A stretch of 64,000 nt of DNA from Streptomyces xiamenensis (GTDB lineage: Bacteria > Actinomycetota > Actinomycetes > Streptomycetales > Streptomycetaceae): NCBI RefSeq assembly GCF_000993785.3, contig NZ_CP009922.3, positions 1,240,001-1,304,000 of the forward strand. Direction: 5' to 3'. This document shows positions 18,489 through 27,136 of this stretch, piece after piece (position 1 is the stretch's first letter; each line of letters starts with the position of its first letter). The notes below the pieces were generated by a model. That model was given only the letters and a program-made list of their open reading frames with translations. It was not told where the DNA came from and did no database searches. The position numbers and the translations under genes are program-made.

Positions 18489-19991
18489 ATGGTGCGAGCC
18501 GGTTCATTACAGCGGAGTGAGCGCCCCCCGCGCCCCGGAGCGTGGATCGTTCCGCCCGCCGTGACCGTCATCGGCGCCGTCGTCGCGCTGCTGCTGGTGA
18601 GCAGCGAGCAGCGGGTGGCCGTCGCCTGGTGCGCGGTGGTGACCACGGCCCTGGTCACCGCTCTCTCCGCGGAGGCCGCACGCCGGGGCATGGCCCTGGC
18701 CGCGCTGAAGGAGCAGCTGGCCACCGAGCGCGCGGCACGCCGCAAGGAGGCCCACCACCTCGCCTGGAAGATCTTCCCGGTGGTGCTCGACAAGGTGCAG
18801 GACGGCGCCTCGCCCTCCGAGGTGGCGCCCCGCGACCACAGCGAGCTCTCCAGCGACCCGGAGATCGGCGCCTCCTACTACACGGCGCTGTTCAAATCGG
18901 GGATCGCGGTCCAGGAGCGCGAGCACGCCAAGGACTCCGCCAACCGCGCCATCGTCAACATCTCCTGCCGCATCCAGTCCGAGATCCACCGCCTGCAGGA
19001 CGACATCAACAAGATGCAGTACCGGCACGGCGGCCCGGAGATCCTCGGCGACCTGATGCACCTGGAGCACGGCATCAACGTCACCGGCCGCTTCGCCGTC
19101 TCACTGGCGGTGCTCGGCGGCGGCGCCCCGATGCGGCGCTGGCAGCGGCCCATCTCGCTGTACGACGTGATGCGGGCCGGCAGCGCCCCCATCCAGGAGT
19201 ACCTGCGCGTCGAACAGCACCACGTCGCCGAGGTCGCGGTCATCGGCCCGGCCGCCGAATCGGTCATCCTGGTGCTCAGCGAACTGCTGGACAACGCCTG
19301 CCGCTACTCCCCGCCCAGCACCTCGGTCGTGATGAACACCGAGGAGGTCGCCGCCGGCGTGGAGATCTCCATCGAGGACAAGGGGATGGGGCTCACCGAG
19401 GAGTCCCGCAAGCACGCCGAGTTCCTGATGAAGCAGGCCGCCGACGGCCTGGACCTCTCCGACCTCGGCGAGACCGCCCGGGTCGGGCTGCGGGTCGCCT
19501 CCATCCTGTCCAACCGGTTCGGGCTGCGGCTGACCCTGCGCCCCTCCACCGGCAACGGCGTACGGGCGGTGGTCTTCGTACCGCAGGAGCTGCTCACCCA
19601 GCTGCCCGAGCCCAAGTACCCGATCCCCGGCATGCGCCCCAAGCCGCACCCGGTGATGGCACCCGGCCTGGCCCGGCCGGTCGACGAGGACGAAGAGATC
19701 GAGTACGAGCGCAACGAGAACGGGCTGCCGCAACGGCACCGCAACCGTGCCTTCGACAACCCACGGCGCGCCGCCGCCACGCAGGCCGCCCGCCAGCAGC
19801 CCGCCCCGGCGCCCGCGCCCGATCCGGTGGACGCCCGGGACCGGGCCGCGGGCAAACCGGCCCGCCAGGTCGAGTCGGGGCTGTGGGTCTCCGACTTCTT
19901 CGCCGGTCTGGCCGCCGCCGACGGCGGGCACCCCAGCGGCACCGACCATTCCTCCGCCGATCAGCCGACCGGCAAAGACCTCCGGAAGTAA
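18489..19991 (+). CDS. cvnA: Conservon sensor kinase-like protein CvnA (TTA codon)
   Basis: ~500 aa from the ATG at 18489 (GTG at 18492 is equally possible); GAGGAAG lies just upstream. Two membrane helices (residues ~18-36 and ~41-60) are followed by a coiled region and a HATPase domain whose N-box is LSELLDNACRYSPP near residue 264, then EDKGMGL. A long Pro/Arg-rich tail follows. As in other conservon kinases, the canonical His phospho-acceptor box is not evident. Codon 7 is TTA (18507-18509), so translation should need the bldA tRNA. It heads the cvnABCD-P450 operon and is probably a membrane scaffold or receptor for the CvnBCD module. Confidence 0.88.
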   Translation: MVRAGSLQRSERPPRPGAWIVPPAVTVIGAVVALLLVSSEQRVAVAWCAVVTTALVTALSAEAARRGMALAALKEQLATERAARRKEAHHLAWKIFPVVLDKVQDGASPSEVAPRDHSELSSDPEIGASYYTALFKSGIAVQEREHAKDSANRAIVNISCRIQSEIHRLQDDINKMQYRHGGPEILGDLMHLEHGINVTGRFAVSLAVLGGGAPMRRWQRPISLYDVMRAGSAPIQEYLRVEQHHVAEVAVIGPAAESVILVLSELLDNACRYSPPSTSVVMNTEEVAAGVEISIEDKGMGLTEESRKHAEFLMKQAADGLDLSDLGETARVGLRVASILSNRFGLRLTLRPSTGNGVRAVVFVPQELLTQLPEPKYPIPGMRPKPHPVMAPGLARPVDEDEEIEYERNENGLPQRHRNRAFDNPRRAAATQAARQQPAPAPAPDPVDARDRAAGKPARQVESGLWVSDFFAGLAAADGGHPSGTDHSSADQPTGKDLRK

Positions 19992-20003
19992 AGGGTGTAA
20001 CAG

Positions 20004-20426
20004 GTGGTAGAGCACGTGACACAGCGGCTGATGAACATGGACTGGATGCTGAAGGACCTGGCGGCCACCGTCCCCGGCATCCGGCACATCGTCCTGCTGT
20101 CCGCGGACGGCCTGTGCATGGCCCAGCACGGAGACGACCGGGACGCCGGTGAACGGCTGGCCGCCGCCGGATCCGGCATCAAGTCCCTGGCGCAGTCCGT
20201 GGCGATGGAGTTCCCCGACGAGGAGAACGACGTACGGATGGTGGTGCTGGAGCTGACCGGCGGCTTCTTCTATCTGATGTCGGCCGGCTCCCGCTCGTAC
20301 CTGGCGGTCACCGCCAGCGCCGAGGTGAGCGCCGCCATGGTCAGCCAGCGGATGCGGGATCTGGTGCTGCGGCTCGGCGAGCACCTGTCCAGCGCGGTGC
20401 GAGCCCCCGAACAGGCGGCGCCATGA
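20004..20426 (+). CDS. cvnB: Roadblock/LC7-domain protein CvnB
   Basis: 140 aa from a GTG, 12 bp after cvnA. A single Roadblock/LC7 fold is recognisable: LKDLAATVPGIRHIVLLSADGL, then VVLELTGGFFYLMSAGSRSYLAVTA. In conservons this small protein pairs with the Ras-like GTPase CvnD and is thought to act as a regulatory partner or GTPase-activating subunit. Its stop overlaps the cvnC start as ATGA, which keeps subunits in proportion. Confidence 0.93.
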   Translation: MVEHVTQRLMNMDWMLKDLAATVPGIRHIVLLSADGLCMAQHGDDRDAGERLAAAGSGIKSLAQSVAMEFPDEENDVRMVVLELTGGFFYLMSAGSRSYLAVTASAEVSAAMVSQRMRDLVLRLGEHLSSAVRAPEQAAP

Positions 20427-20821
20427 GCCGGAAACGGCGGGAGGACGGCGGTGGGGCGGGCGGTCAGGAGGAAGAGGCCCCCGTACCGCTGTATGTCATC
20501 ACCGGCGGGCGCAGCGAGGGCAAGGAGGACCATTTAGTCCTGGATCTGGTCACGCTGGTCGTGTCCCGATCCGCTCCCACTTCCGGTATGCACCCCGAGC
20601 AGGCGGCCATTCTGCGGATGTGCGGCAACCCCCTGTCCGTGGCCGAGATCTCCGCGTACATCGATCTGCCGTTCAGCGCGGTCAATGTGCTGCTGGCGGA
20701 TCTGCTGGCCAACTCCCATGTGGAGGTCAGGGAAGCGAGAAGTGCGGCGCCCCAGCGCACCGCGACGGATCCCGATATCGACACCCTGAAGGCATTGATC
20801 GATGGACTACAACGGCTCTGA
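20423..20821 (+). CDS. cvnC: DUF742-family protein CvnC (TTA codon)
   Basis: 132 aa. The DUF742 core runs from VPLYVITGGRSEG through LRMCGNPLSVAEISAYIDLPFSAVNVLLADLL, a winged-helix-like part typical of this conservon component. The leucine in DHLVLD is encoded by TTA at 20534-20536 (codon 38), another bldA-dependent codon in this operon. The gene overlaps cvnB by 4 bp and cvnD by 20 bp. Its biochemical role is not established for the family; a link between GTPase and partners, or DNA binding, has been suggested. Confidence 0.92.
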   Translation: MSRKRREDGGGAGGQEEEAPVPLYVITGGRSEGKEDHLVLDLVTLVVSRSAPTSGMHPEQAAILRMCGNPLSVAEISAYIDLPFSAVNVLLADLLANSHVEVREARSAAPQRTATDPDIDTLKALIDGLQRL

Positions 20822-21440
20822 CCTTTCCCTGGGCCCACGGCCGGAGGATCTGCTGCCCGCCTCGACGGAGAAGTCCGTCAAGGTGGTGATCGTGGGTGGC
20901 TTCGGCGTCGGCAAGACCACGATGGTCGGCTCGGTCAGCGAGATCCGCCCGCTGACGACCGAGGAGACCATGACCCGCGACAGTGTCGGCGTCGACTCGC
21001 TGCACGGGGTGGAGCGCAAGACGGAGACGACCGTCGCCATGGACTTCGGCCGCATCACCCTCAACCAGCAGCTGGTGCTCTACCTGTTCGGCACCCCGGG
21101 GCAGCAGCGGTTCTGGTTCCTGTGGAACGGCGTGATCGAGGGGGCGCTGGGGGCCGTGGTGCTGGTGGACACCCGCCGTCTCGAGGACAGCTTCCAGGCG
21201 ATGGACCGGCTGGAGGCGGGCAACGTGCCCTTTGTCGTGGCGGTCAACAACTTCCCCGACGCGCCGCTGCACTCGGTGGCGGCGCTGCGCTCCGCGCTCG
21301 ACCTGGGCGAGGACGTCCCCCTGGTCAACTGCGACGCGCGCATGCTGGAGTCCAGCCGCGACGTGCTGCTGACCCTGATGCGTCATCTGTACACCAATGC
21401 CACCCGAGGCACCCAAGCACCGTCGGAGGTCACACGATGA
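20802..21440 (+). CDS. cvnD: Ras-like GTPase CvnD
   Basis: 212 aa. Nucleotide-binding motifs are the P-loop GGFGVGKTTMVG, a switch region around ETTVAMDFGRI, G3-like LFGTPGQQRF (replacing DTAGQ) and NNFPDA in the NKxD position. This is the MglA/Arf-like prokaryotic GTPase group found as the fourth conservon gene. The G4 variant NNFP replaces the usual Lys-Asp, so guanine specificity should not be assumed. It overlaps cvnC by 20 bp and shares ATGA with the P450 gene. Confidence 0.93.
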   Translation: MDYNGSDLSLGPRPEDLLPASTEKSVKVVIVGGFGVGKTTMVGSVSEIRPLTTEETMTRDSVGVDSLHGVERKTETTVAMDFGRITLNQQLVLYLFGTPGQQRFWFLWNGVIEGALGAVVLVDTRRLEDSFQAMDRLEAGNVPFVVAVNNFPDAPLHSVAALRSALDLGEDVPLVNCDARMLESSRDVLLTLMRHLYTNATRGTQAPSEVTR

Positions 21441-22972
21441 GCGCGCCAGCCGCCGATCCGTCCGGTTTCGGGCCGACGGGCGCGCAGCCGCCACCCGGCT
21501 GTCCGGCGCACGCGGGGGGCGCCCCGGCGGGGCGCGGGTACCCGGTCGGGCCGTACGGGCCCGGCGGGGTGGTCCGGTTGTACGGCCCCGAGGCGTCGGC
21601 CGATCCGGTCGGCCTCTACGAGCGGCTGCGGACGGACCACGGGCCGGTGGCCCCGGTGCTGCTGGAGGGCGACGTACCGGCCTGGCTGGTGCTGGGCTAC
21701 CACGAGATCCTGGAGGTGTGCCGCAATCCGCGCCGCTACAGCCGGGACGGCCGCAACTGGCGGGACTGGCAGAACGGGGTGGTGGGGGCGCACGACGCGA
21801 TCGCGCCCGTGCTGGCCTGGGGGCCGGACGCCACGCACCAGGACGGCTCGGTCCACCACCGGCTGCGCGGCGCCGTCAACGAGTCCCTCGAACGGTTCGA
21901 CCGGCGGGCGATCCGCCGCCTGGTGGCCCGGTACTCCAATCATCTGATCAATGAGTTCGTGGACGCGGGCGAGGCGGAGCTGCTCGCCCAGTACGCGCAG
22001 CAGGTACCGATGCGGGTGATGGGGCGGCTGGCCGGTCTGGAAGAGGAGGACGGGCCGCCGATGACGGAGGCGGCGCGGCAGTTGCTGATCGGCACCGAGA
22101 AGGCGGTGACGGCGGATCAGTTCATCCAGCGGCGGCTGCGGGAGCTGGTGGCGGCCAAGCACGACGCCCCCGGGTCCGACCTGGCGAGCTGGCTGATCGA
22201 GCACCCGGCCGGTCTGTCGGACGAGGAAGTGCTGCACCATCTGCGGCTGGTGCTGGTGTCCGCCAACGAGACGACCACCAACCTGATCGTCAACACGCTG
22301 CGGGTGGTCTTCACCCATCCCCGCTTCCGCGGCTCGCTGCACGGTGGCCGGATGACGCTGCCGGCGGCGGTGGAGCAGGTGCTGTGGGACGAGCCGCCGA
22401 TCGCGGTGTGCCCCGGCGGCTTCGCGATGTTCGACATGGAGCTGGGCGGACAGCACATCAAGAAGGGCGACGCGATGCTGCTGGGCCTGGCGGCGGGCAA
22501 TGTGGACCCGGTGGTCCGGCCCTCGCCCGGGGCGATGATGTACGGCAACCGCTCGCATCTGTCGTTCACCAGTGGGGCCCACGAGTGCCCCGGCGCGGAC
22601 ATCGGGCGGGCGATCACCGGTTCGGCGATCGAGGCGCTGCTGTACCGGCTGCCGGACATCCATCTGACCATCGAGGCGGACGAGCTGAGCTGGTCGGCGT
22701 CGACCTGGTCGCGGCATCTGGAGCGGCTGCCGGTGCGGTTCACCCCGCGCGACGCGCCGAACCCGATCGCGCCCATCCGGTTCACCCCGGAGGAGCTGGG
22801 GCACCGGGCGGTGGCCCACGCGGCGGTGCAGGACCGGCTGGCCCGCGGAGCGCGTACGGAGTCGGGGGTGCTGACGGCGGTGCGGGACCCGGCCGAAGCC
22901 GGTGCCGGGTCCCGCTCCGAGGCGCTCAGGGACGAGCGGCGCGGCTGGTGGAACCGGCTGTGGGGCCGCTGA
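21437..22972 (+). CDS. CYP157-like cytochrome P450 lacking the ExxR motif
   Basis: 511 aa, translationally coupled to cvnD (ATGA). The heme loop is FTSGAHECPGADIGR with the Cys ligand intact. The I-helix oxygen-activation site reads VSANETTTNL instead of AGxDTT. The K-helix has EQVLW at codons 313-317 (22373-22387) where P450s carry ExxR; the CYP157 family is known for exactly this loss and for its place after conservons. A ~60-residue tail beyond the P450 fold ends RRGWWNRLWGR. Substrate unknown; the enzyme may modify a terpene from the neighbouring cyclase or serve the conservon. Its last 47 bp overlap the terpene gene. Confidence 0.88.
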   Translation: MSAPAADPSGFGPTGAQPPPGCPAHAGGAPAGRGYPVGPYGPGGVVRLYGPEASADPVGLYERLRTDHGPVAPVLLEGDVPAWLVLGYHEILEVCRNPRRYSRDGRNWRDWQNGVVGAHDAIAPVLAWGPDATHQDGSVHHRLRGAVNESLERFDRRAIRRLVARYSNHLINEFVDAGEAELLAQYAQQVPMRVMGRLAGLEEEDGPPMTEAARQLLIGTEKAVTADQFIQRRLRELVAAKHDAPGSDLASWLIEHPAGLSDEEVLHHLRLVLVSANETTTNLIVNTLRVVFTHPRFRGSLHGGRMTLPAAVEQVLWDEPPIAVCPGGFAMFDMELGGQHIKKGDAMLLGLAAGNVDPVVRPSPGAMMYGNRSHLSFTSGAHECPGADIGRAITGSAIEALLYRLPDIHLTIEADELSWSASTWSRHLERLPVRFTPRDAPNPIAPIRFTPEELGHRAVAHAAVQDRLARGARTESGVLTAVRDPAEAGAGSRSEALRDERRGWWNRLWGR

Positions 22973-23975
22973 GCGCGTCCTCGCGCCGAGTGGAGCCGAT
23001 GTCGCCCGGGATCACCTCGATGCCGATGTTCTCGGTGGCGTAGCGGGCCGAGGCGGTGCCCCAGCGCTGATTGCCCGTCATCCAGTGCCGCAGCCCCGCG
23101 ATGTGGCGGGCGAGCCGCCGGCCCTCGGGCCCGGCGGCATGCCGCTCGGTGAGGGTGCGCGCGGTGTCCTGGAAGCGGTGCACGGCGTCCCCCACCAGGG
23201 TGCCGACCCGCTCCAGGGCCTCGGCGCGGGAGCATCCGCGGCTGCGCTGGGTGATGAGCACCAGATTGTGCGGGTCGCCCTGGGCCTCCTCGCGTTCCAG
23301 GGAGTGCACGTCGTTGCACAGGAAGATCACATCGGTGGCGCAGCGCAGCAGCGTCTGCACGCCGGTGCTCCAGTAGAGCTCCTCGGAGAGCTCGAAGTGC
23401 CCGGCGCGTTCGATGAGGTCGAAGCAGGGGCCGGTGCCCACGGCTTCGCGGCGCAGGGTGATGTAGGTCTTCTCGTCCAGGACGGCGCCCGAGCGGCGGT
23501 TGTGGGCCTCCTCCACGTAGGCGCGGAAGAAGCGGGTGTAGGTGGCGGCGGCCCTGGTGCGCCAGGCGGCCGACATGCCCTGGGCGCTGCGCTGCCACAC
23601 GTCGGTGTAGGCGCGGGTGAGCGCGGTGTCCAGGGCGGGCGGGGTGCCGGGGACGCGGTAGGGGATGGCGGCCAGTTCGGTGCTGAGCCGGGCGACGTGC
23701 TCGGGGTCGTTGCCGCGTGGTCCATCGAACTGGTCGTCCAGCGGGAAGCCGATGCAGACCGCGTCGGTGACCAGGTCGAGGTCGGCGCCGCGGGCTTCCG
23801 GGTAGGCGTATCCGGCGAGATCGGTGAGCAGCCACTCCCGGTAGCGGCTCAGGGCCCGCTCGCCGCGTACCAGTCCATGGGCGCGGATCCAGGCGAGGTG
23901 GTGCTCCCCGGCACGGGCTGACTCTGGATTCGATCCGGCCTGGAACGGCAGGTGGAAGGTGACGTTCTGTGGCAT
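22926..23975 (-). CDS. Class I terpene synthase
   Basis: 349 aa from the ATG at 23975, which has GAGGAGG upstream. The metal-binding Asp-rich motif is LDDQFDG, the NSE-type motif is NDVHSLEREE (N, S, E spaced correctly) and the C-terminal RY pair is SARYATENI. The N-terminus (NVTFHLPFQAGSNPESARAGEHHLAW) is typical of bacterial sesquiterpene cyclases. It converts a prenyl diphosphate, most likely farnesyl diphosphate, to a cyclic terpene of unknown identity. It converges on the conservon-P450 operon with a 47-bp antisense overlap. A 16-bp dyad lies just upstream of its ribosome site. Confidence 0.92.
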   Translation of the reverse strand: MPQNVTFHLPFQAGSNPESARAGEHHLAWIRAHGLVRGERALSRYREWLLTDLAGYAYPEARGADLDLVTDAVCIGFPLDDQFDGPRGNDPEHVARLSTELAAIPYRVPGTPPALDTALTRAYTDVWQRSAQGMSAAWRTRAAATYTRFFRAYVEEAHNRRSGAVLDEKTYITLRREAVGTGPCFDLIERAGHFELSEELYWSTGVQTLLRCATDVIFLCNDVHSLEREEAQGDPHNLVLITQRSRGCSRAEALERVGTLVGDAVHRFQDTARTLTERHAAGPEGRRLARHIAGLRHWMTGNQRWGTASARYATENIGIEVIPGDIGSTRREDALSGPTAGSTSRAARP

Positions 23976-24001
23976 GAGACCTCCTCTCTTCAGCCCCTCC
24001 C

Positions 24002-24017
24002 ATGAACAGGTGTTCAT
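24002..24017. promoter_or_regulatory. Operator-like dyad upstream of the terpene synthase
   Basis: ATGAACA (24002-24008) and TGTTCAT (24011-24017) form 7-bp arms around GG, 27 bp upstream of the terpene synthase start. Its size and position suit a dimeric repressor; the protein is unknown. Confidence 0.45.
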
Positions 24018-24193
24018 TCCTGGGGCGTGAAGTTCCTTGCCCTGCTCCCTTTTCCGGCAATCTATGCCCGCATGATCCTGACCGAATATTTGCGTTTGGA
24101 ACGGATCATTCCGCTTATGTGACCTCGGTTGGCGTTATCGGCCGGGTCAGGGGCGCAGGAAGAGGTGGAGGAGGTAAGGCCGCCGGGGCTCGG

Positions 24194-24778
24194 CTACAGG
24201 CCGGGGGCGCCCCAGACCGGGAACCAGCGGCTGAGGTCCTTCTCCAGCCGCAGATCGTTCTCCAGCAGTCCGCGCATCTGGAGCTCCAGCGGGGTGTCCC
24301 GCCGCTCGCCGCCGCCCGGCACCGGCGCGAAGGGATAGAAAGTGCCCCGCTTGTACAGGTAGACGAGGGCGAGCGGGCGGTCCCGGTCGTCCTTGAAGCC
24401 GATCAGCGAGCACAGCAGCTGCGGGCCGAAGCCGCCGTCCTGGAGCAGGGTGTTCACCGCGTGCAGATCGTTGACCAGACCCGCCGCGTCGGAGGGGTCG
24501 TGCTCGGCGAGCAGCCAGGTGTAGCCGTAGCCGTCCTGGCTGAACTTCACCGGCACCCCGCCGGCGGGGGTGTCGGCGTCCAGCAGCCCCCGTACGTCGT
24601 CCTGGATGCGGGCGAACGCCCCGCCCTCCACGCTGGCGAAGCACACCGAACCGAGCCCGGTGGGGGCGAACCCGGCGCCCGCTTCGAGGGTCAGCGCCGC
24701 GGACGGCACCGCGAACAGCTGATCGAGATCGGGTTTCACCGGCTTGCTGCGGCCCAGGATGATGTCGAGGAAGCCCAC
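24194..24778 (-). CDS. pspAB: PspA-associated protein PspAB
   Basis: 194 aa. The start MGFLDIILGRSKPVKPDLDQLFAVPSA is characteristic of the actinobacterial PspAB family, conserved next to htpX. No catalytic motif is visible. The family is named for its association with PspA-type envelope stress proteins; molecular function is unknown. It lies 50 bp downstream of htpX in the same direction, so the pair probably forms a membrane-stress unit. Confidence 0.85.
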   Translation of the reverse strand: MGFLDIILGRSKPVKPDLDQLFAVPSAALTLEAGAGFAPTGLGSVCFASVEGGAFARIQDDVRGLLDADTPAGGVPVKFSQDGYGYTWLLAEHDPSDAAGLVNDLHAVNTLLQDGGFGPQLLCSLIGFKDDRDRPLALVYLYKRGTFYPFAPVPGGGERRDTPLELQMRGLLENDLRLEKDLSRWFPVWGAPGL

Positions 24779-24828
24779 GGGAGGATCAGCACCTTCACGG
24801 TTGACGGCTGGCGACGGCGCTGCCGATC

Positions 24829-25722
24829 CTACGGGCGCCCCAGCTCCGCCGAGATGCGGCCCAGCTGGTCCAGGCGCTTCTCCAGGCTGGGGTGCGAGGA
24901 GAGCAGATTGCTCAGGCTCTGGCCGGAGACCGCGGGGGCGAAGTAGAAGGCGTTGAACGGCTCCGCCTGCCGCAGGTCACGGGTGGGCACCCGCGCCATC
25001 TGGCCGGAGATCTTGGTCAGCGCGGAGGCCAGCGCCGAGGGGCGGCCGGTCAGCAGCGCGCCGGCCCGGTCGGCGGCCAGCTCCCGGTAGCGGGAAAGCA
25101 GCCGGGTCAGCAGATAGCTCAGGACGTACACGACGGCGCTGATCAGCGGGATGAGCAGCAGTGCGATGTTCTGGTTGTTGCGCGAGCGGCCGAGGCCGCC
25201 CCACAGGGCCATCCGGGTGATCAGCCCCGCCAGCACCCCGAGGAAGCCGGCGATGGTCATCACCGCGACGTCGCGGTGTGCCACGTGGGACATCTCGTGG
25301 GCCAGCACGCCCTCCAGTTCGTCGGGCTCCAGGCGGCGCAGGAGCCCCGTGGTGACGCACACCATCGACTTGTGCTGGCTGCGCCCGGTGGCGAAGGCGT
25401 TGGGGACATCGGTGTCCGCGATCGCGACCTTGGGCTTGGGCATGTCCGCCAGGGCGCACAGCCGGTCCACGGCGCCGTGCAGCTCCGGGGCCTGCTCGGG
25501 GGTGACCTCGCGGGCGCCCATGCTGTACGCGGCGATCCGGTCGCTGAACCAGAACTGGGCGACGAAGACCGCGCCCACGATGATCACGATGAGCGGCCAG
25601 GCCTTGCCCAGCAGGACGATCATGACCCCGACGAAGACCACATACAGCAGCCCGAGCAGGAACATGGTGGTCACCATGCGGTTGGTGAGCCCACGGTCCG
25701 GGGCGAAACGGGTACGGGCCAT
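24829..25722 (-). CDS. htpX: Membrane zinc metalloprotease HtpX
   Basis: 297 aa. The ATG at 25722 has AGGAGG 9 nt upstream. Two N-terminal helices (MVTTMFLLGLLYVVFVGVMI and the segment after it) precede the zinc motif HEMSH within LEGVLAHEMSHVAHRD, with further helices and the third zinc ligand region RYRELAADRAG. It is an M48 protease that degrades damaged membrane proteins. A typical length and conserved HExxH plus ExxxD leave little doubt. Confidence 0.95.
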   Translation of the reverse strand: MARTRFAPDRGLTNRMVTTMFLLGLLYVVFVGVMIVLLGKAWPLIVIIVGAVFVAQFWFSDRIAAYSMGAREVTPEQAPELHGAVDRLCALADMPKPKVAIADTDVPNAFATGRSQHKSMVCVTTGLLRRLEPDELEGVLAHEMSHVAHRDVAVMTIAGFLGVLAGLITRMALWGGLGRSRNNQNIALLLIPLISAVVYVLSYLLTRLLSRYRELAADRAGALLTGRPSALASALTKISGQMARVPTRDLRQAEPFNAFYFAPAVSGQSLSNLLSSHPSLEKRLDQLGRISAELGRP

Positions 25723-25890
25723 GTCTGTCGTGTCCTCCTGACGGGGGCGGTCCCCGCCATCAAACATAGACCGCCGGGCGGCGAACCGGAGCGGACCGGG
25801 ACCACCGGGGCCACCGGGAGCACGGGCAGCTGCCCGCTCCCCCGCCCGGAGAGCGCCCGTATCCCGCCCGGCGGCCGGCCGCCGCCGGGG

Positions 25891-26904
25891 TCAGAAGTCC
25901 AGCCGGGCCGCCACCGGGAGGTGGTCACTGCCGGTGGCGGGCAGGGTCCAGGAGGAGACCGGCTCCAGCTCACGCACCAGGATCTGGTCGATGCGGGTCA
26001 CCGGGAAGTTCGCCGGCCAGCTGAAGCCGAAGCCCGCGCCCGCCGCGCCCTGGGTCGAGCGCAGCTGGGAGGTGAGCGGGGCCAGCGCGCGGTCGTTCAC
26101 CGTGCCGTTCAGGTCGCCCAGCACCAGCAGCCGGCTCAGCGGCTCGTCCGCTATGGCACGGCCCAGCAGCTCGGCGGCGTCGTCGCGCTGCTCGGCGGTG
26201 AACCCGGCCCGGAACTGCACCCGTACCGAGGGCAGGTGCGCCACCAGGACGGCCACCTCGCCACTGTCCGTGTGCACGGAGGTACGCAGCGCCCGGGTCC
26301 AGCCCATGCCGGTGTCCAGCTCGGTGGTCTCGCTCAGCGGCAGCCGGCTCCACAGCCCGACCGTGCCCGCCACCGTGTGGTATGGGTACTCCGCGGCCAG
26401 GGCTTCCTCATAGGTGGCCACGTGCCGCTGGGGCAGCTCCTGGAGGGCGATCAGGTCGGCGTCGCTCGCCGCCAGGGCCGCGGCGGTGCCGGCCGGGTCC
26501 TGGTTGTCGGCGTCCACGTTGTGGCTGACCACCATCAGGGCGCCGCCGCTGCCGGTCTTGTCCAGCAGCAGTCCGCCGAAGAGGTTCAGCCACACCAGCA
26601 GGGGCACCAGCAGGGCCACCAGCGCGGTGGCCGAGCGGCGCAGCGCGGCGCAGGCAGCCAGCACCGGGATGGCCAGGCCGGCCCACGGCAGGAACGTTTC
26701 CAGCAGGCTGCCGAGGTTCCCGATCCGGTTGGGGACCCGGGAGTGCAGCAGCATCACCAGCGCCAGCACCACCGCCACCACGGCGATGATCACACCACGT
26801 CGCCAGCGGCCCACCCGATCGCCCCAGCGCGCGGGCTCCCGGGGCGCCTTGGGCGGCTCCGGCGATTTCTCGTCGTCGTCACCCGGGGTGTCCACCACTG
26901 CCAT
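25891..26904 (-). CDS. Membrane-anchored endonuclease/exonuclease/phosphatase-family protein
   Basis: 337 aa from the ATG at 26904 (GAGGG upstream). A charged N-terminus and three hydrophobic segments (VIIAVVAVVLALVMLLH, LPWAGLAIPVLAACAAL, ALVALLVPLLVWLNLFGGLLL) precede an EEP domain: SHNVDADN, LIALQELP with the metal Glu, AHLPSVR, LVLGDLNGTVND and GSDHLPVAA with Asp-His. The catalytic domain probably faces outward. Relatives include nucleases, lipid phosphatases and sphingomyelinase-type enzymes, so the substrate cannot be chosen from sequence. Confidence 0.87.
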   Translation of the reverse strand: MAVVDTPGDDDEKSPEPPKAPREPARWGDRVGRWRRGVIIAVVAVVLALVMLLHSRVPNRIGNLGSLLETFLPWAGLAIPVLAACAALRRSATALVALLVPLLVWLNLFGGLLLDKTGSGGALMVVSHNVDADNQDPAGTAAALAASDADLIALQELPQRHVATYEEALAAEYPYHTVAGTVGLWSRLPLSETTELDTGMGWTRALRTSVHTDSGEVAVLVAHLPSVRVQFRAGFTAEQRDDAAELLGRAIADEPLSRLLVLGDLNGTVNDRALAPLTSQLRSTQGAAGAGFGFSWPANFPVTRIDQILVRELEPVSSWTLPATGSDHLPVAARLDF

Positions 26905-27136
26905 GCGCCGCCCTCGCCAACCGTCGCTCTGTGCCCTCGGAACCTTACGCGAACCGGGACTCCCGAAGCGCATCCGTGCAGGCCGCCGGGGTGTACTTCC
27001 GGCTCACAGCAAGGACGTTCACACGACCGTGCCGGGTTCCGCCCCATCTGCTTCCCGTGCCCGGGGATCGGTGCGACCATGGGAAGCGATCCGGGGACGC
27101 CGTACGGCGCTTCGAGACGATGAATGGAGCACAACG

